Of a DNA stretch of 64,000 nucleotides, positions 54,877-63,716 are shown piece after piece (the first letter of the stretch is position 1; every line of letters starts with the position of its first letter). Position numbers and translations under genes: made by a program. The notes beneath the pieces were generated by a model, which saw nothing but the letters and a program-made list of their open reading frames with translations, was not told where the DNA came from and ran no database searches. The DNA is from Acidobacteriota bacterium (GTDB lineage Bacteria; Acidobacteriota; Vicinamibacteria; Fen-336), in NCBI GenBank assembly GCA_011526565.1, contig WYBL01000103.1, forward strand, positions 1 to 64,000, written 5' to 3'.

Positions 54877-56256
54877 ATGGAACCCCTGGTGGTCGTGGAC
54901 AAGCACACGGGCGAGCGGCTGGGCGAGCTCCCCGTGGCCGACGCCGCCGCGGTGGCCGCGGCGACGCGGCGCGCGCGGGCCGCGTTCCCCGCGTGGAGCG
55001 CCACCCCGGCCCACCGCCGGGCCGCGATCCTGCGCGCGGCCTCGGAGCGACTGGGCGCCCACGCCGACGAGCTGGCGCGACTGATCGCCCGCGAGTCGGG
55101 CAAGGCGCTCAAGTACGCGTCGGCCGAGGTGGCGCGCGCGGCAGAGACCTTCGGCTTCGCGGCCGACGAGGCCCGCCGCATCCACGGCGAGACCGTGCCG
55201 ATGGACGCCTCGGCCGCCGGCGAAGGCCGGCTCGGCTTCTGGCTGCGGATGCCGGTCGGCGTCGTGGCGGCGATCACGCCCTTCAACTTCCCCCTCAACC
55301 TGGTCGCGCACAAGGTGGCGCCAGCGCTGGCCGCGGGCGACACGGTCGTGCTCAAGCCCGCCGAGCGCACGCCGCTCTCGGCGGTGCGCCTGGCCGAGCT
55401 GCTCGCGGAGTCCGGCCTGCCCGCGGGGGCGCTGGAGCTCGTCCACGGCGAGGGCCCGCTGACCGGCGAGGCACTGTGCACGGACCCGGTGCCCGCGATG
55501 GTCAGCTTCACCGGCAGCCCCGCTGTCGGCCGTCGCATCCTGGCGCTGGCGGGCCTGAAGCGCGTGACGCTGGAGCTCGGCAACAACTCGGCGACGATCG
55601 TCGAGCCCGACGCCGACCTCGACAAGGCGGTGCCGCGCTGCGTGATGTCGGCCTTCGCCAATGCCGGCCAGGTCTGCCTCAGCCTGCAGCGGCTGTACGT
55701 CCACGAGGAGATCGCCGACGCCTTCGCCGAGCGCTTCGTGGCCGCCGCGGCGACGCTGCAGGTCGGCAACCCGCTCGACCCGGCCTGCGACGTCGGGCCG
55801 ATGATCTCGACGGCGGCCGCGGAGCGCGCGGAGGCCTGGGTGGAAGAGGCGCTCGCGGCCGGCGCCCGCCGGCTGCTGGGCGGGCGGCGCGAGGACGCGC
55901 TGTTCTGGCCGACGGTACTGACCGGCGTGACGCCCGCGATGAAGGTGATGTGCCAGGAGGTGTTCGCGCCGGTCGTCTCGATCGTGCCCTACGCGCGCTT
56001 CGAGGACGCGCTCGACGCGGCCGGCACGAGCGACTACGGGCTGCAGGCGGGGATCTACACCCGCGACCTGGACAAGGCGCTGCAGGCCGTGCGCCGGCTC
56101 GACGTCGGCGGCGTGATGATCAACGACACCGCGATCTTCCGCGCCGACCACATGCCGTACGGCGGCAACCGCGGCAGCGGGCTCGGCCGCGAGGGCGTGC
56201 GCTTCGCGGTCGAGGAGATGACCAGCCTGCGCATGGTCGTGATCGCTCCTTCGTGA
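54877..56256 (+). CDS. NAD(P)-dependent aldehyde dehydrogenase
   Basis: This 459-residue ALDH-superfamily enzyme has the catalytic Cys267 (NAGQVCLSLQR) and general base Glu233 (LELGNN) at the usual 34-residue spacing. TPFNFPLNLVAHKVAPALAA is the Asn-containing oxyanion region, and FTGSPAVGRRI binds the cofactor. The sequence is nearest to succinate-semialdehyde, lactaldehyde or phenylacetaldehyde types; the substrate is undecided. GGAGG lies before the ATG, with TAGATT at about 54853 as a -10 candidate. Confidence 0.93.
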   Translation: MEPLVVVDKHTGERLGELPVADAAAVAAATRRARAAFPAWSATPAHRRAAILRAASERLGAHADELARLIARESGKALKYASAEVARAAETFGFAADEARRIHGETVPMDASAAGEGRLGFWLRMPVGVVAAITPFNFPLNLVAHKVAPALAAGDTVVLKPAERTPLSAVRLAELLAESGLPAGALELVHGEGPLTGEALCTDPVPAMVSFTGSPAVGRRILALAGLKRVTLELGNNSATIVEPDADLDKAVPRCVMSAFANAGQVCLSLQRLYVHEEIADAFAERFVAAAATLQVGNPLDPACDVGPMISTAAAERAEAWVEEALAAGARRLLGGRREDALFWPTVLTGVTPAMKVMCQEVFAPVVSIVPYARFEDALDAAGTSDYGLQAGIYTRDLDKALQAVRRLDVGGVMINDTAIFRADHMPYGGNRGSGLGREGVRFAVEEMTSLRMVVIAPS

Positions 56257-58046
56257 AGCGCTGCCTCGCCGCCGTCGCACTGGCCGCGCTGACGGCGGCG
56301 CTGGCCTTCGCGTGGGAACCGCTGCAAAGCGGCGAGCGGCGCGGCCGGCTGTTCTCGGACTGGGACCAGCACCTGCTCTACCACGGCGCCGCGCGGCGCG
56401 CCGTGGTCGAGTTCGGCGAGCTGCCGTTGTGGAACCCGTGGTTGTGTTTCGGCCACCCCACGCTGGCCAACCCGCAGAGCCGGGTCGTCTCGCCGCTCTT
56501 CCCGCTGCATCTCGCCCTCGGCCCGGAGCGGGCTCTCAAGTGGGAGATTGCGATCCACGCCTTCCTCGCCATCCTCGGCGGCGCGTTCTTCGCCCGCCGT
56601 GCGGGGGCGAGCTGGAACGGCGCGACGTTGGCGGGAGTCGCCTTCGGCTGCTGCGGCGCCTTCGCGCTCCACCTGAACGAGGGCCACACGTGGTACCTCG
56701 CGTTCGCGGCACTGCCGTGGATCGCCGCGCTGTTCGACCTCGGGCGCGAGCGGACGCTGGCAACGCTCGGCGCGGCCGGCGTGCTGGCCCTCGCCATGCT
56801 CGGCGGCGGCACCTACCCCGCGCCCTACGCCGTCCTCCTGCTCACGCTGCTGGCCGCGGTCGAGACCGCGCAGCGGCGCAGCCCGCGACCGTTCGGCCGG
56901 CTGCTGGGGGTGCTCGCCCTCGCCGCCGGGCTGGCGGCCGTCAAGCTGCTCCCGATGGTGGAGCTGATGTCCGTCTCGCCGCGTCTCACGCCTGCCGGCG
57001 GGGGCCTGCCGCCCGCGGCGCTCGCTGCTGCGTTGTTCGACGCCGGCCGGGCGATCGAGTCCCGCGCACACGAGACGTGGCCCGTCACCTTCGTGGGCTG
57101 GCACGAGTACGGCCATGCGATCACCCCCCTGCTCGTGCCACTGGCCCTGCTCGGCCTGGGCCCCGGCGGTCGCTGGCGGCCCACCCTGCTGCTCGGGATC
57201 GCCGGCTTCCTGCTGCTGGCGCTCGGGCAGTTCGCGCCACTCGACCTGTGGGGAGCCCTCCACCTGCTCCCGGGCTTCGCGAGCCTGCGCAACCCCTCGC
57301 GCTTCCTGCTGCTCGTGGTGCTGCTGGCGGCGGTGGCCGCGGGGCTGGGGCTGACCTGGCTCGAGTCCCGCCTCGGCATGCGCCGGCCGCGGCTGGCCGC
57401 AGCGACCGGGCTGGGGTTGGCCGTGCTGGTCGCCGGCCTGCAGGTGCAGGCCGGTCGCCAGGGATTCGCCGGAGCGTTCCCCAATCCCCCCGTGCGCCCC
57501 GCGCAAGGCGAGTTCCGGCTCTCGTTCGGCAACGCCCTGACGATGTACGGGCCCTCGCTCGCCAACGTCGCGACCACGGTCAACTGCTACGAGGTGGCGG
57601 CGCTGCAACCGCGAGACGCCGAGGAGGGGCGGCTGCGTCCCGGGCAGACGACGCGCCTCGAGTCCTGGCAGCGGCTGGTGGCCGGCCCCCCGGTGCGCGA
57701 CGCCGTGCCGGTGGCCCTGGAAACGGAAGCGGGCCGGGTCCCGGGCGCGGCGCGGGTGGCTCGCCACGGAACGAGCTGGTTCGAGGTGGAGGTGGAGGCG
57801 CCGGTGCCGGGCCTGCTGATCCTGGGCCAGACCGACGACGGCAACTGGCGCGTGGAGGGCGGTCGCCGCGAGCGGGCGTCGGGACTGATCGCGACACGGG
57901 TCGCGGCCGGGCGCTCGCGGGTGCGCTTCTCCTACCTGCCGCCGTCGGTCGTGTCGGGGGCGATCGTCTCGGTGACCTCCCTGGTGCTGGCCGCGGCCCT
58001 GGCCCTCCGCTCGAGACACCTTGACGGCTGCGCGGGCGCTCCGTAG
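56253..58046 (+). CDS. YfhO-like polytopic membrane protein
   Basis: This 597-residue protein has about ten to twelve membrane helices between residues 5 and 405, then a ~190-residue soluble C-terminal part. The early loop FSDWDQHLLYHGAARRAVVE and PLWNPWLCFGHPTLANPQSR is typical of YfhO/GT-C-like proteins implicated in glycosylation or lipoteichoic-type polymer assembly. The GTG start overlaps the ALDH stop (GTGA). The function is unproven. Confidence 0.8.
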   Translation: MKRCLAAVALAALTAALAFAWEPLQSGERRGRLFSDWDQHLLYHGAARRAVVEFGELPLWNPWLCFGHPTLANPQSRVVSPLFPLHLALGPERALKWEIAIHAFLAILGGAFFARRAGASWNGATLAGVAFGCCGAFALHLNEGHTWYLAFAALPWIAALFDLGRERTLATLGAAGVLALAMLGGGTYPAPYAVLLLTLLAAVETAQRRSPRPFGRLLGVLALAAGLAAVKLLPMVELMSVSPRLTPAGGGLPPAALAAALFDAGRAIESRAHETWPVTFVGWHEYGHAITPLLVPLALLGLGPGGRWRPTLLLGIAGFLLLALGQFAPLDLWGALHLLPGFASLRNPSRFLLLVVLLAAVAAGLGLTWLESRLGMRRPRLAAATGLGLAVLVAGLQVQAGRQGFAGAFPNPPVRPAQGEFRLSFGNALTMYGPSLANVATTVNCYEVAALQPRDAEEGRLRPGQTTRLESWQRLVAGPPVRDAVPVALETEAGRVPGAARVARHGTSWFEVEVEAPVPGLLILGQTDDGNWRVEGGRRERASGLIATRVAAGRSRVRFSYLPPSVVSGAIVSVTSLVLAAALALRSRHLDGCAGAP

Positions 58047-58049
58047 GCT
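58044..58049 (+). promoter_or_regulatory. TAGGCT -10-like box 10 bases before an ATG
   Basis: TAGGCT overlaps the stop of the YfhO-like gene and precedes the ATG at 58060 by ten bases; no Shine-Dalgarno sequence is visible. Confidence 0.35.
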
Positions 58050-58059
58050 GCCCTCACCG

Positions 58060-59571
58060 ATGCCACGACGCTCACTCTCCGTGCTGCTGGCCCTCGCCGC
58101 CGTGGCCTGCGCCGGGCGCGAGCCTGCGCCGGAGCGGATCGTCGTCGGCGTCCCCTACGAGGTCGCGACGCTCGACCCGCACGTCGAGAACACCGTCAGC
58201 AACTACTCGGTGCTGTCGAACGTGTACGACTCGCTGGTCGCCACCGACCTGCAGATGAAGGTCGGCCCGGGACTGGCGAGCTACTGGGAGAGCCCCGACC
58301 CGCTGACCTGGACCTTCCACCTGCGCGAGGGGCTGCGCTTCCATGACGGCCGCCCCTGCGAAGCCGCGGACGTCGTCGCCTCGCTGCGCCGGCCGCTCGA
58401 TCGCCCCGAGCTGGCGATGCGCGCCTTCCTTGCCGACGTGGCGACGGTCGAGGCGGTCGACGCGCGCACCGTGCGCATCCGCACCGCGCGCCCCAGCCGC
58501 ACGTTCCTCAACAAGCTGAGCTTCGTGCTGATCGCCCCGCGCGACGCGGACGACGCTGCCCTGGCGCGAGGCGCGCCCGGCACGGGGCCCTTCCGGATCG
58601 AGAGCTTCGAGCCCGGGCGCGCCGTGGACTTGCGCCGCTCCCCCGGTTACTGGGGCCCCGGCTCCGCCTTCGAGCGGGTCCGCATCGAGCTGGGCCTGAC
58701 GCCGGATGCGGCGCTCGCAGGTCTCGCCGCGGGCCGCTTCCACCTCGCCCAGGCCAACACGCGGAAGCTGGAGAACGCCGTCGACCACCTGCCCCGCTAT
58801 CGCGCGCTGCGACAGGAGAACGTGCTGCTCAAGCACGTCGGCCTCGACGTCAACCGGGAGCGAAACCCGCACGTCGACGCGCCGCGCAACCCGCTGCGCG
58901 ACCCGCGAGTCCGGCACGCGCTCGACATCGCGGTCAATCGGCCGCGGATGGTCGCGCGGCTGCCGAACCTGGCCTCGCCCGCGGGCCAGCCGGTATCGCG
59001 GAACATCTTCGGCTTCGCCCCCGGCCTCGGCGTACCGGTCTACGACCCGGCGCGAGCCCGGGTATTGCTGGCGGAGGCGGGGTTCCCGGCGGGCTTCCGC
59101 GCGCGCCTCCACGTCCGCAACATCCTCGCCGACGCCGCGGCGCTGCTTCGCGACGAGTGGCGGGCCGTCGGCGTCGAACTCGAGCTGGTGCCGCAGGCCG
59201 ACGCCTCGTTCTTCGCGGGCGTGCGCGACGCCGCGATGTGGATGAGTCGGCGCGGCTCGGTGACCGGCGATGCCGCCGAGTTCCTGGAGAGCGTGGTCCA
59301 CACGCCCGACCCGGCCCGCCGCCTGGGCGGCGACAACTACGGCGGTCACTCGGACCCGGAACTCGACCACGGCATCGAGGCCGCGGCCGAGGTCGCCTCC
59401 GAGGCAGAACGACTCCACCTGCTCCAGCTCCTGGTCACCCGCTTCACTCGCAGCCGCGCCTGGATCCCGCTCTACGTCGACCAGGACGGCTACGCGCTCG
59501 ACCGGCGCCTGGCCTGGGAACCGCGCGCCGATTCCTACATACGCTTCGCCGAGATCTCGCTTGCGCCCTGA
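58060..59571 (+). CDS. Peptide-type ABC transporter solute-binding lipoprotein
   Basis: This 503-residue SBP_bac_5 protein has lipobox Cys17 (LAAVAC). It shows VPYEVATLDPHVENTVSNYS, VYDSLVATDLQMKVGPGLAS, LREGLRFHDGRPCEAADVVA and GTGPFRIESFEPGRAVDLRR. It is the second such lipoprotein in the window and again lacks transporter genes nearby. Its MPRRS start is preferred over an upstream ATG at 58021, which lies inside the preceding gene. Confidence 0.88.
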   Translation: MPRRSLSVLLALAAVACAGREPAPERIVVGVPYEVATLDPHVENTVSNYSVLSNVYDSLVATDLQMKVGPGLASYWESPDPLTWTFHLREGLRFHDGRPCEAADVVASLRRPLDRPELAMRAFLADVATVEAVDARTVRIRTARPSRTFLNKLSFVLIAPRDADDAALARGAPGTGPFRIESFEPGRAVDLRRSPGYWGPGSAFERVRIELGLTPDAALAGLAAGRFHLAQANTRKLENAVDHLPRYRALRQENVLLKHVGLDVNRERNPHVDAPRNPLRDPRVRHALDIAVNRPRMVARLPNLASPAGQPVSRNIFGFAPGLGVPVYDPARARVLLAEAGFPAGFRARLHVRNILADAAALLRDEWRAVGVELELVPQADASFFAGVRDAAMWMSRRGSVTGDAAEFLESVVHTPDPARRLGGDNYGGHSDPELDHGIEAAAEVASEAERLHLLQLLVTRFTRSRAWIPLYVDQDGYALDRRLAWEPRADSYIRFAEISLAP

Positions 59572-59578
59572 GCGCGGC

Positions 59579-60802
59579 TCAACGAGCGGCCGGCGCGGCG
59601 TCGTCGAAGTAGCCCTTGCGCGCCAGCACGCGCAAGCCCTGGCGGCGGACCTTCACCTCGATGCGGCGGAAGCCCGGCTTGCGATCGCGTGGAGGGTCGT
59701 AGCCGAGCACGTAGTACGTGCGGGTGGTGTCGAGCACGCGCTCGAAGTGGGCTTCGAGGTCCGCACCGCCCAGCCGCAGGCCACCCGTGTTCTCCGCCAC
59801 GCGGTCGGCCCCGGCCGCGGCCGCGGTGGCCTCCCAGGCGGGAACCCGGGCTGCGTCGGGCAGCGCATGCGGGTAGGCGATGCCCTCGAACTTGCCGAAG
59901 GCCGAGGGGCTGCCGACGTCGATGAAGTGGATCGGCGCGTTGGCGCGCAGCGAGCGCGTCGCCAGCTCGCGGAAGCCGTCCTCGCGCGGGTCGTTCGGGA
60001 AGCCCCCGGTCACCATCAGCATCGAGTGGCGACCGGGCTGGCGCTCCAGCCAATCGAGCCCCATCTGCAGCGCGCCGAAGGTGTCCCGGCGGCGGGCGGT
60101 GGCCTCGGCCGCCAGTTCCGCGGCGCGGGCGCGGACCATCGACTCGATCATCCCCGCGGTGCCCGGGTTGAGGAACCCGAAGCGGCTCATCAGGCGCCGG
60201 AACGTGAGCGAGTCCGAGGCTTCGATCTCGAGCGCTTCGGCGTCGGTCATCGGCAGCGTCGAGATCATCGGCACCCGCCGGCCGCGGACGTGGCCCGCGA
60301 CTTCCGCAAGCTTCAGCGCGTCTTCGGGCAGGCGCCCCTGCCAGGAGATCCCCGTGTAGGGGGCGAGGATCAAGAGCGCTCCCGTGCGCTCGGTGAGGCC
60401 GCGGAGGATGCGGGTCAGGACCGGCGCCAGCCGCGCGGTCTCCTCCAGGCTCAGGTGGCCTTCGTCGATCAGCAGCACGGTCGCCGCACGGACGAACTGC
60501 GGCGCGTCGGCGGGCAACGGCGCCACCGGCGCGCCCAGGGGTTCGGCCGCAAGGGCGGCCCGGGCTCGGCTGGCGGCAGCGCCGAAGGCCGCGAAAGAGA
60601 CGACGGGCCTCCGCCGGCCGTCCTCCCGGACCTCGAAGTCAGACGCCAGGAGGTCGAGCACGGGACGGTGTCGACGGTCGGTGACGACGACGTCGACCAG
60701 GACCCGGTCAGCGTAGCTGCCGAACTCCGGCCGCGGCGGCGCCTGCCCCACGGCGGCCGTGCCTGCTGCCACGAAGGCAACGCACGACGCCCAGGGCCTC
60801 AC
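59579..60802 (-). CDS. VWFA-related domain protein
   Basis: This 407-residue exported protein (signal peptide to ~19) has the VWFA-related Acidobacterial domain: DRVLVDVVVTDRRHRPVLDL, DFEVREDGRRRP, TVLLIDEGHLSL near 105 and the C-terminal TRTYYVLGYDPPRDRKPGFR. The MIDAS Asp-x-Ser-x-Ser is degenerate (DEGHLS). It is the third member of this family here. The start is GTG 60802, five bases after the ATPase gene's stop. Confidence 0.83.
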   Translation of the reverse strand: MRPWASCVAFVAAGTAAVGQAPPRPEFGSYADRVLVDVVVTDRRHRPVLDLLASDFEVREDGRRRPVVSFAAFGAAASRARAALAAEPLGAPVAPLPADAPQFVRAATVLLIDEGHLSLEETARLAPVLTRILRGLTERTGALLILAPYTGISWQGRLPEDALKLAEVAGHVRGRRVPMISTLPMTDAEALEIEASDSLTFRRLMSRFGFLNPGTAGMIESMVRARAAELAAEATARRRDTFGALQMGLDWLERQPGRHSMLMVTGGFPNDPREDGFRELATRSLRANAPIHFIDVGSPSAFGKFEGIAYPHALPDAARVPAWEATAAAAGADRVAENTGGLRLGGADLEAHFERVLDTTRTYYVLGYDPPRDRKPGFRRIEVKVRRQGLRVLARKGYFDDAAPAAR

Positions 60803-60806
60803 GCGG

Positions 60807-63038
60807 TCAGTACACCCAGGCGAGGTCGTAGCGGAGCAGCTTGACGCCGTTGCGCGGCGGCACCAGCACCGCCTCGACGAAGCGGGCGGGATCCACCTGG
60901 CGCAGTTCCGCGAGCTGGCCCTCGAGCGCGGCGATGTCCGCCTGCGCCGCTTCGACCCGGGCCTCGGCCGTGTTCTCCATCCGGTTCTTCGTGAGCACGC
61001 CGCCGGGCAGGCTGACCGTCTTCTTGCGGCCCGTGAAGAGTCCGATGTTGGAGAGGATCGCGGAGCCGACCGCCACCCACGTCTCCTTCTTGCGGGTCGC
61101 GAGATCGGCCTCGGCGGCGGCCAGGTCGCGCCGCCGCTTCTCGAGCTTCTGCTCGAGCTTCTTCGCCTCCGCGCCCGGCGCGGCCACGAGCCGCCGGGCG
61201 AACTGCTCGCGGGTCTCGTCGGGACGGCTCCGCTCGCCGGTGACCGGGTCCTCGAACACCCGCTCCGACAGCTTGTCGGGCAGCCTCTCGCGCAGCGCCT
61301 TGTCGAGCGCCCTGCTGCCGGCCGCGAACGCGCCGGGCAGGTCCGGGAAGCGCAGGTTGTCGGGGCCGCTGGTCTCCAGCGCGTCCTCCTCGATCACCAG
61401 CGCGTCGGCATCGAGCATCTCGGCGAAGGAACCGGCGCCGACGGGCCAGGCGCGCAGCACGACCCGCTCGCCGTCGACGCCCTTGTAGCGGACCGCGGCC
61501 TTGACGAAGACGTGCGGCTCGGCGATCTCGCCGCCGTGCTGGCGCAGGAAGTGGTGGCGGAACGGCGCAGGCGCGAGCGGCGGCCCGGCCGGCGTGGCGG
61601 GTGCCGCGGCGCCCCCGGAGCCCGCCCCGGGCGACGCGGCGGGCGCAGCGGGCTCCGCCTTGCGCGCCGCCATCAGCGGCTCGATCTCCTCGCGCGTCAG
61701 CGGGCCGCGCAGGTACGAGAGCGCCCAGCGCGAGTGCAGCAGCTCGGGCCCCTTGCGGTGCACGTCGTGGAGCAGGAACACCCGCTTCTTCGTCGCGTCG
61801 AGCAGGGCGTCGATCGCGGCCGCGTCGGCGCCCGCGCCGAGCAGCCCGTCGCGCAGGCGCTCGCGGTCGCGCTCGGTCTGCAGCTTGCCGACCATCCAGG
61901 TGCCCATGTTGGCGAGGCCCTTGTAGTCGAGGTCGACGGGGTTCTGGGTCGCGAGCAGCACGCCGACGCCCTGCGCCCGCGCCTGCTTGAGCAGCGTCAG
62001 CAGCGGCTTCTTGGTCGGCGGGTTGGCGGGGTGCGGGGGGAAGTAGCCGAACACCTCGTCCATGTACACGAGCGCCCGCAGTTCGCCTGTGCCGCGCTGG
62101 CGGCGCACCCAGGTCTTGACCTTCTCCAGCACCAGCGCGGTCACGAACAACCGCTCCTCGTCGGAGAGGTGCGCGGTGTAGACGATCGAGAGCCGCGGCC
62201 GCCCGCCCGTTCCGCCCAGCCAGGCGTCGACGTCGATCGGCGCGCCCTGGCGCCAGGCGGCGAAGCCGGGCGAGGCGAGCAGCCCGTTGAGGGCCATCAC
62301 CAGCACCTGTCGCTCCTTCGCGGGATAGACGGTCTCGAGTGGCAGCGCGCCCAGTTTGTCGATCGGCGGCGTCACCACGAGGCCGAGCAGGTCCTCGAGG
62401 CTCAGCCCGCGCCCTGCGCGCCAGGCGTGCTCCACGAGGGTGCACAGCAGCATGTGCTCGCGCGACTGGAGCGGGTCGGCGTCGATCCGGACCAGGCCCA
62501 GCAGGCCCGAGGCGATCGCCGCGATCTCGTCGCGCAAGTCCTCGGCCGCGTCGTCGAACGGCGTCGCCGGGGCGTCGAGCGACTGCAGCACCGAGAGCGC
62601 GACGCCGGACTCGGACCCGGGCGTGTAGACGGTCGCGTCGATGGCGGCGCGCAGCGACGCGACGTCGGCGGCGGAGAGCCCCCACTCCGCGAGGCCCTTC
62701 GTCCAGCTCTCCGCGGCCGCCGCCGCGGCTTGCGCGACGCTCGAGCCCTGACGCCGTGCTTCGGCCGGGTCGATCCACGGCTCGAAGCTGGCCGCGTCGA
62801 GCCGCTCGAACAGCAGCAGCAGGTTGACGAGGTCGCCCTTGGGGTCGATCGCGACGACGCTGGTGCCACGGCGCAGCACCTCCTCGAGCAGCCCGATCGC
62901 CAGTCCGGTCTTCCCGGAGCCCGTCATGCCGACGATCAGGCCGTGGGTGAGCAGGTCACGCGGGTCGAGGTGGAGCGGAGCCCCGAGCGCGCCGGTGGCG
63001 GGATCGACGGACTTGCCGAGATAGAGGCCGTTGGACAT
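60807..63038 (-). CDS. HerA/DUF87-like ATPase
   Basis: This 743-residue P-loop ATPase has Walker A GMTGSGKTGLA near 37-47 and Walker B RALVYMDEVFGYF near 318-330. LLATQNPVDLDYKGLANMGTW near 360-380 resembles the sensor region of HerA-like proteins. A charged coiled coil lies at ~620-660. Related proteins pump or remodel DNA or act in conflict systems, but no NurA or defence genes are adjacent. The ATG at 63038 has a TATCTT box seven bases upstream and no Shine-Dalgarno sequence. Confidence 0.85.
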   Translation of the reverse strand: MSNGLYLGKSVDPATGALGAPLHLDPRDLLTHGLIVGMTGSGKTGLAIGLLEEVLRRGTSVVAIDPKGDLVNLLLLFERLDAASFEPWIDPAEARRQGSSVAQAAAAAAESWTKGLAEWGLSAADVASLRAAIDATVYTPGSESGVALSVLQSLDAPATPFDDAAEDLRDEIAAIASGLLGLVRIDADPLQSREHMLLCTLVEHAWRAGRGLSLEDLLGLVVTPPIDKLGALPLETVYPAKERQVLVMALNGLLASPGFAAWRQGAPIDVDAWLGGTGGRPRLSIVYTAHLSDEERLFVTALVLEKVKTWVRRQRGTGELRALVYMDEVFGYFPPHPANPPTKKPLLTLLKQARAQGVGVLLATQNPVDLDYKGLANMGTWMVGKLQTERDRERLRDGLLGAGADAAAIDALLDATKKRVFLLHDVHRKGPELLHSRWALSYLRGPLTREEIEPLMAARKAEPAAPAASPGAGSGGAAAPATPAGPPLAPAPFRHHFLRQHGGEIAEPHVFVKAAVRYKGVDGERVVLRAWPVGAGSFAEMLDADALVIEEDALETSGPDNLRFPDLPGAFAAGSRALDKALRERLPDKLSERVFEDPVTGERSRPDETREQFARRLVAAPGAEAKKLEQKLEKRRRDLAAAEADLATRKKETWVAVGSAILSNIGLFTGRKKTVSLPGGVLTKNRMENTAEARVEAAQADIAALEGQLAELRQVDPARFVEAVLVPPRNGVKLLRYDLAWVY

Positions 63039-63045
63039 GTCACGA

Positions 63046-63051
63046 AAGATA
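63046..63051 (-). promoter_or_regulatory. TATCTT -10-like box 7 bases before an ATG
   Basis: TATCTT, TCGTGAC, then ATG at 63038 on the minus strand; no ribosome binding site. Confidence 0.45.
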
Positions 63052-63220
63052 CCGCCATCGCGTGGTCGACGTCAGTGCCGCGGACGCCGCCGCGGCGGAT
63101 GTCCTCCGCAGAGGACGTCGTTCTCGGTCCGCGCCGCTCGAATCGAGTGTTTTCGGGGTTTTCGGGGCGGCACGAGGGCTGCAATCGGGATGGGCGTCAG
63201 GGGTAACCAGGGAGGACGCG

Positions 63221-63655
63221 ATGAAGGCACTGGCGCTGGGAGCAATGGTCGCCGGGCTGGCGCTGGCGCAGCCGGCGGACGCGGGCGTGAGCGTGGGGAT
63301 CGGGATCTCGGTCGGCGACCGCGGTCACTGGGATCGCCGCGGGTACGGCTACGACACGGGACGCGAGGCGTGGCGCTTCGGCTACGACCGCGGGTACCGC
63401 GAGGGGCTCGAGGAGGGCAGCCGCGACGGCCGCCGGAACCAGCGCTTCGACTTCTGGCGGGAGCGCGACTACCGCAACGCCGACAAGGGCTACCGAAGTC
63501 ACTACGGGCCCAAGCCGGTCTACGAGCGCGGATTCCGCGAGGGCTTCGAGGCCGGCTATCGCCGCGGCTACGCGCGCCACGACGACCGCTGGGACGGCCG
63601 CTGGGACGGCCGGGACCGCGGCCGGATCTACGAGGAGCCCCGCCGTCGCTGGTAG
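63221..63655 (+). CDS. Secreted Arg/Gly/Tyr-rich small protein
   Basis: This 144-residue protein has a signal peptide (ALALGAMVAGLALAQPADA). The mature part is rich in Arg, Gly, Tyr and Asp, with repeated units such as DRGYREGLEEGSRDG, ERGFREGFEAGYRRGYARHD and twice DGRWDG. No known domain is recognised; it looks flexible and strongly charged. GGGAGG precedes the ATG. A strong hairpin follows the stop codon. Confidence 0.75.
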   Translation: MKALALGAMVAGLALAQPADAGVSVGIGISVGDRGHWDRRGYGYDTGREAWRFGYDRGYREGLEEGSRDGRRNQRFDFWRERDYRNADKGYRSHYGPKPVYERGFREGFEAGYRRGYARHDDRWDGRWDGRDRGRIYEEPRRRW

Positions 63656-63666
63656 CGCGTGAACGG

Positions 63667-63697
63667 GCCCCCGCCCGCTTTCGGAGCGGGCGGGGGC
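63667..63697 (+). terminator. Perfect 13-bp hairpin terminator
   Basis: GCCCCCGCCCGCT and AGCGGGCGGGGGC pair perfectly around the loop TTCGG, 11 bases after the stop at 63655. A long T-tract is absent. Confidence 0.7.
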
Positions 63698-63704
63698 GAA
63701 CCCT

Positions 63705-63710
63705 TACAAT
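63705..63710 (+). promoter_or_regulatory. TACAAT -10 box 6 bases before a GTG start
   Basis: TACAAT, GGCCGG, then GTG at 63717. It has the same box and spacing as the MNT gene at 33565; there is no ribosome binding site. Confidence 0.5.
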
Positions 63711-63716
63711 GGCCGG

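Noticed and set aside
60807..63038. HerA-NurA DNA-end-processing or defence operon
   Set aside because: The ATPase has HerA-like motifs, but no nuclease or other defence gene adjoins it.
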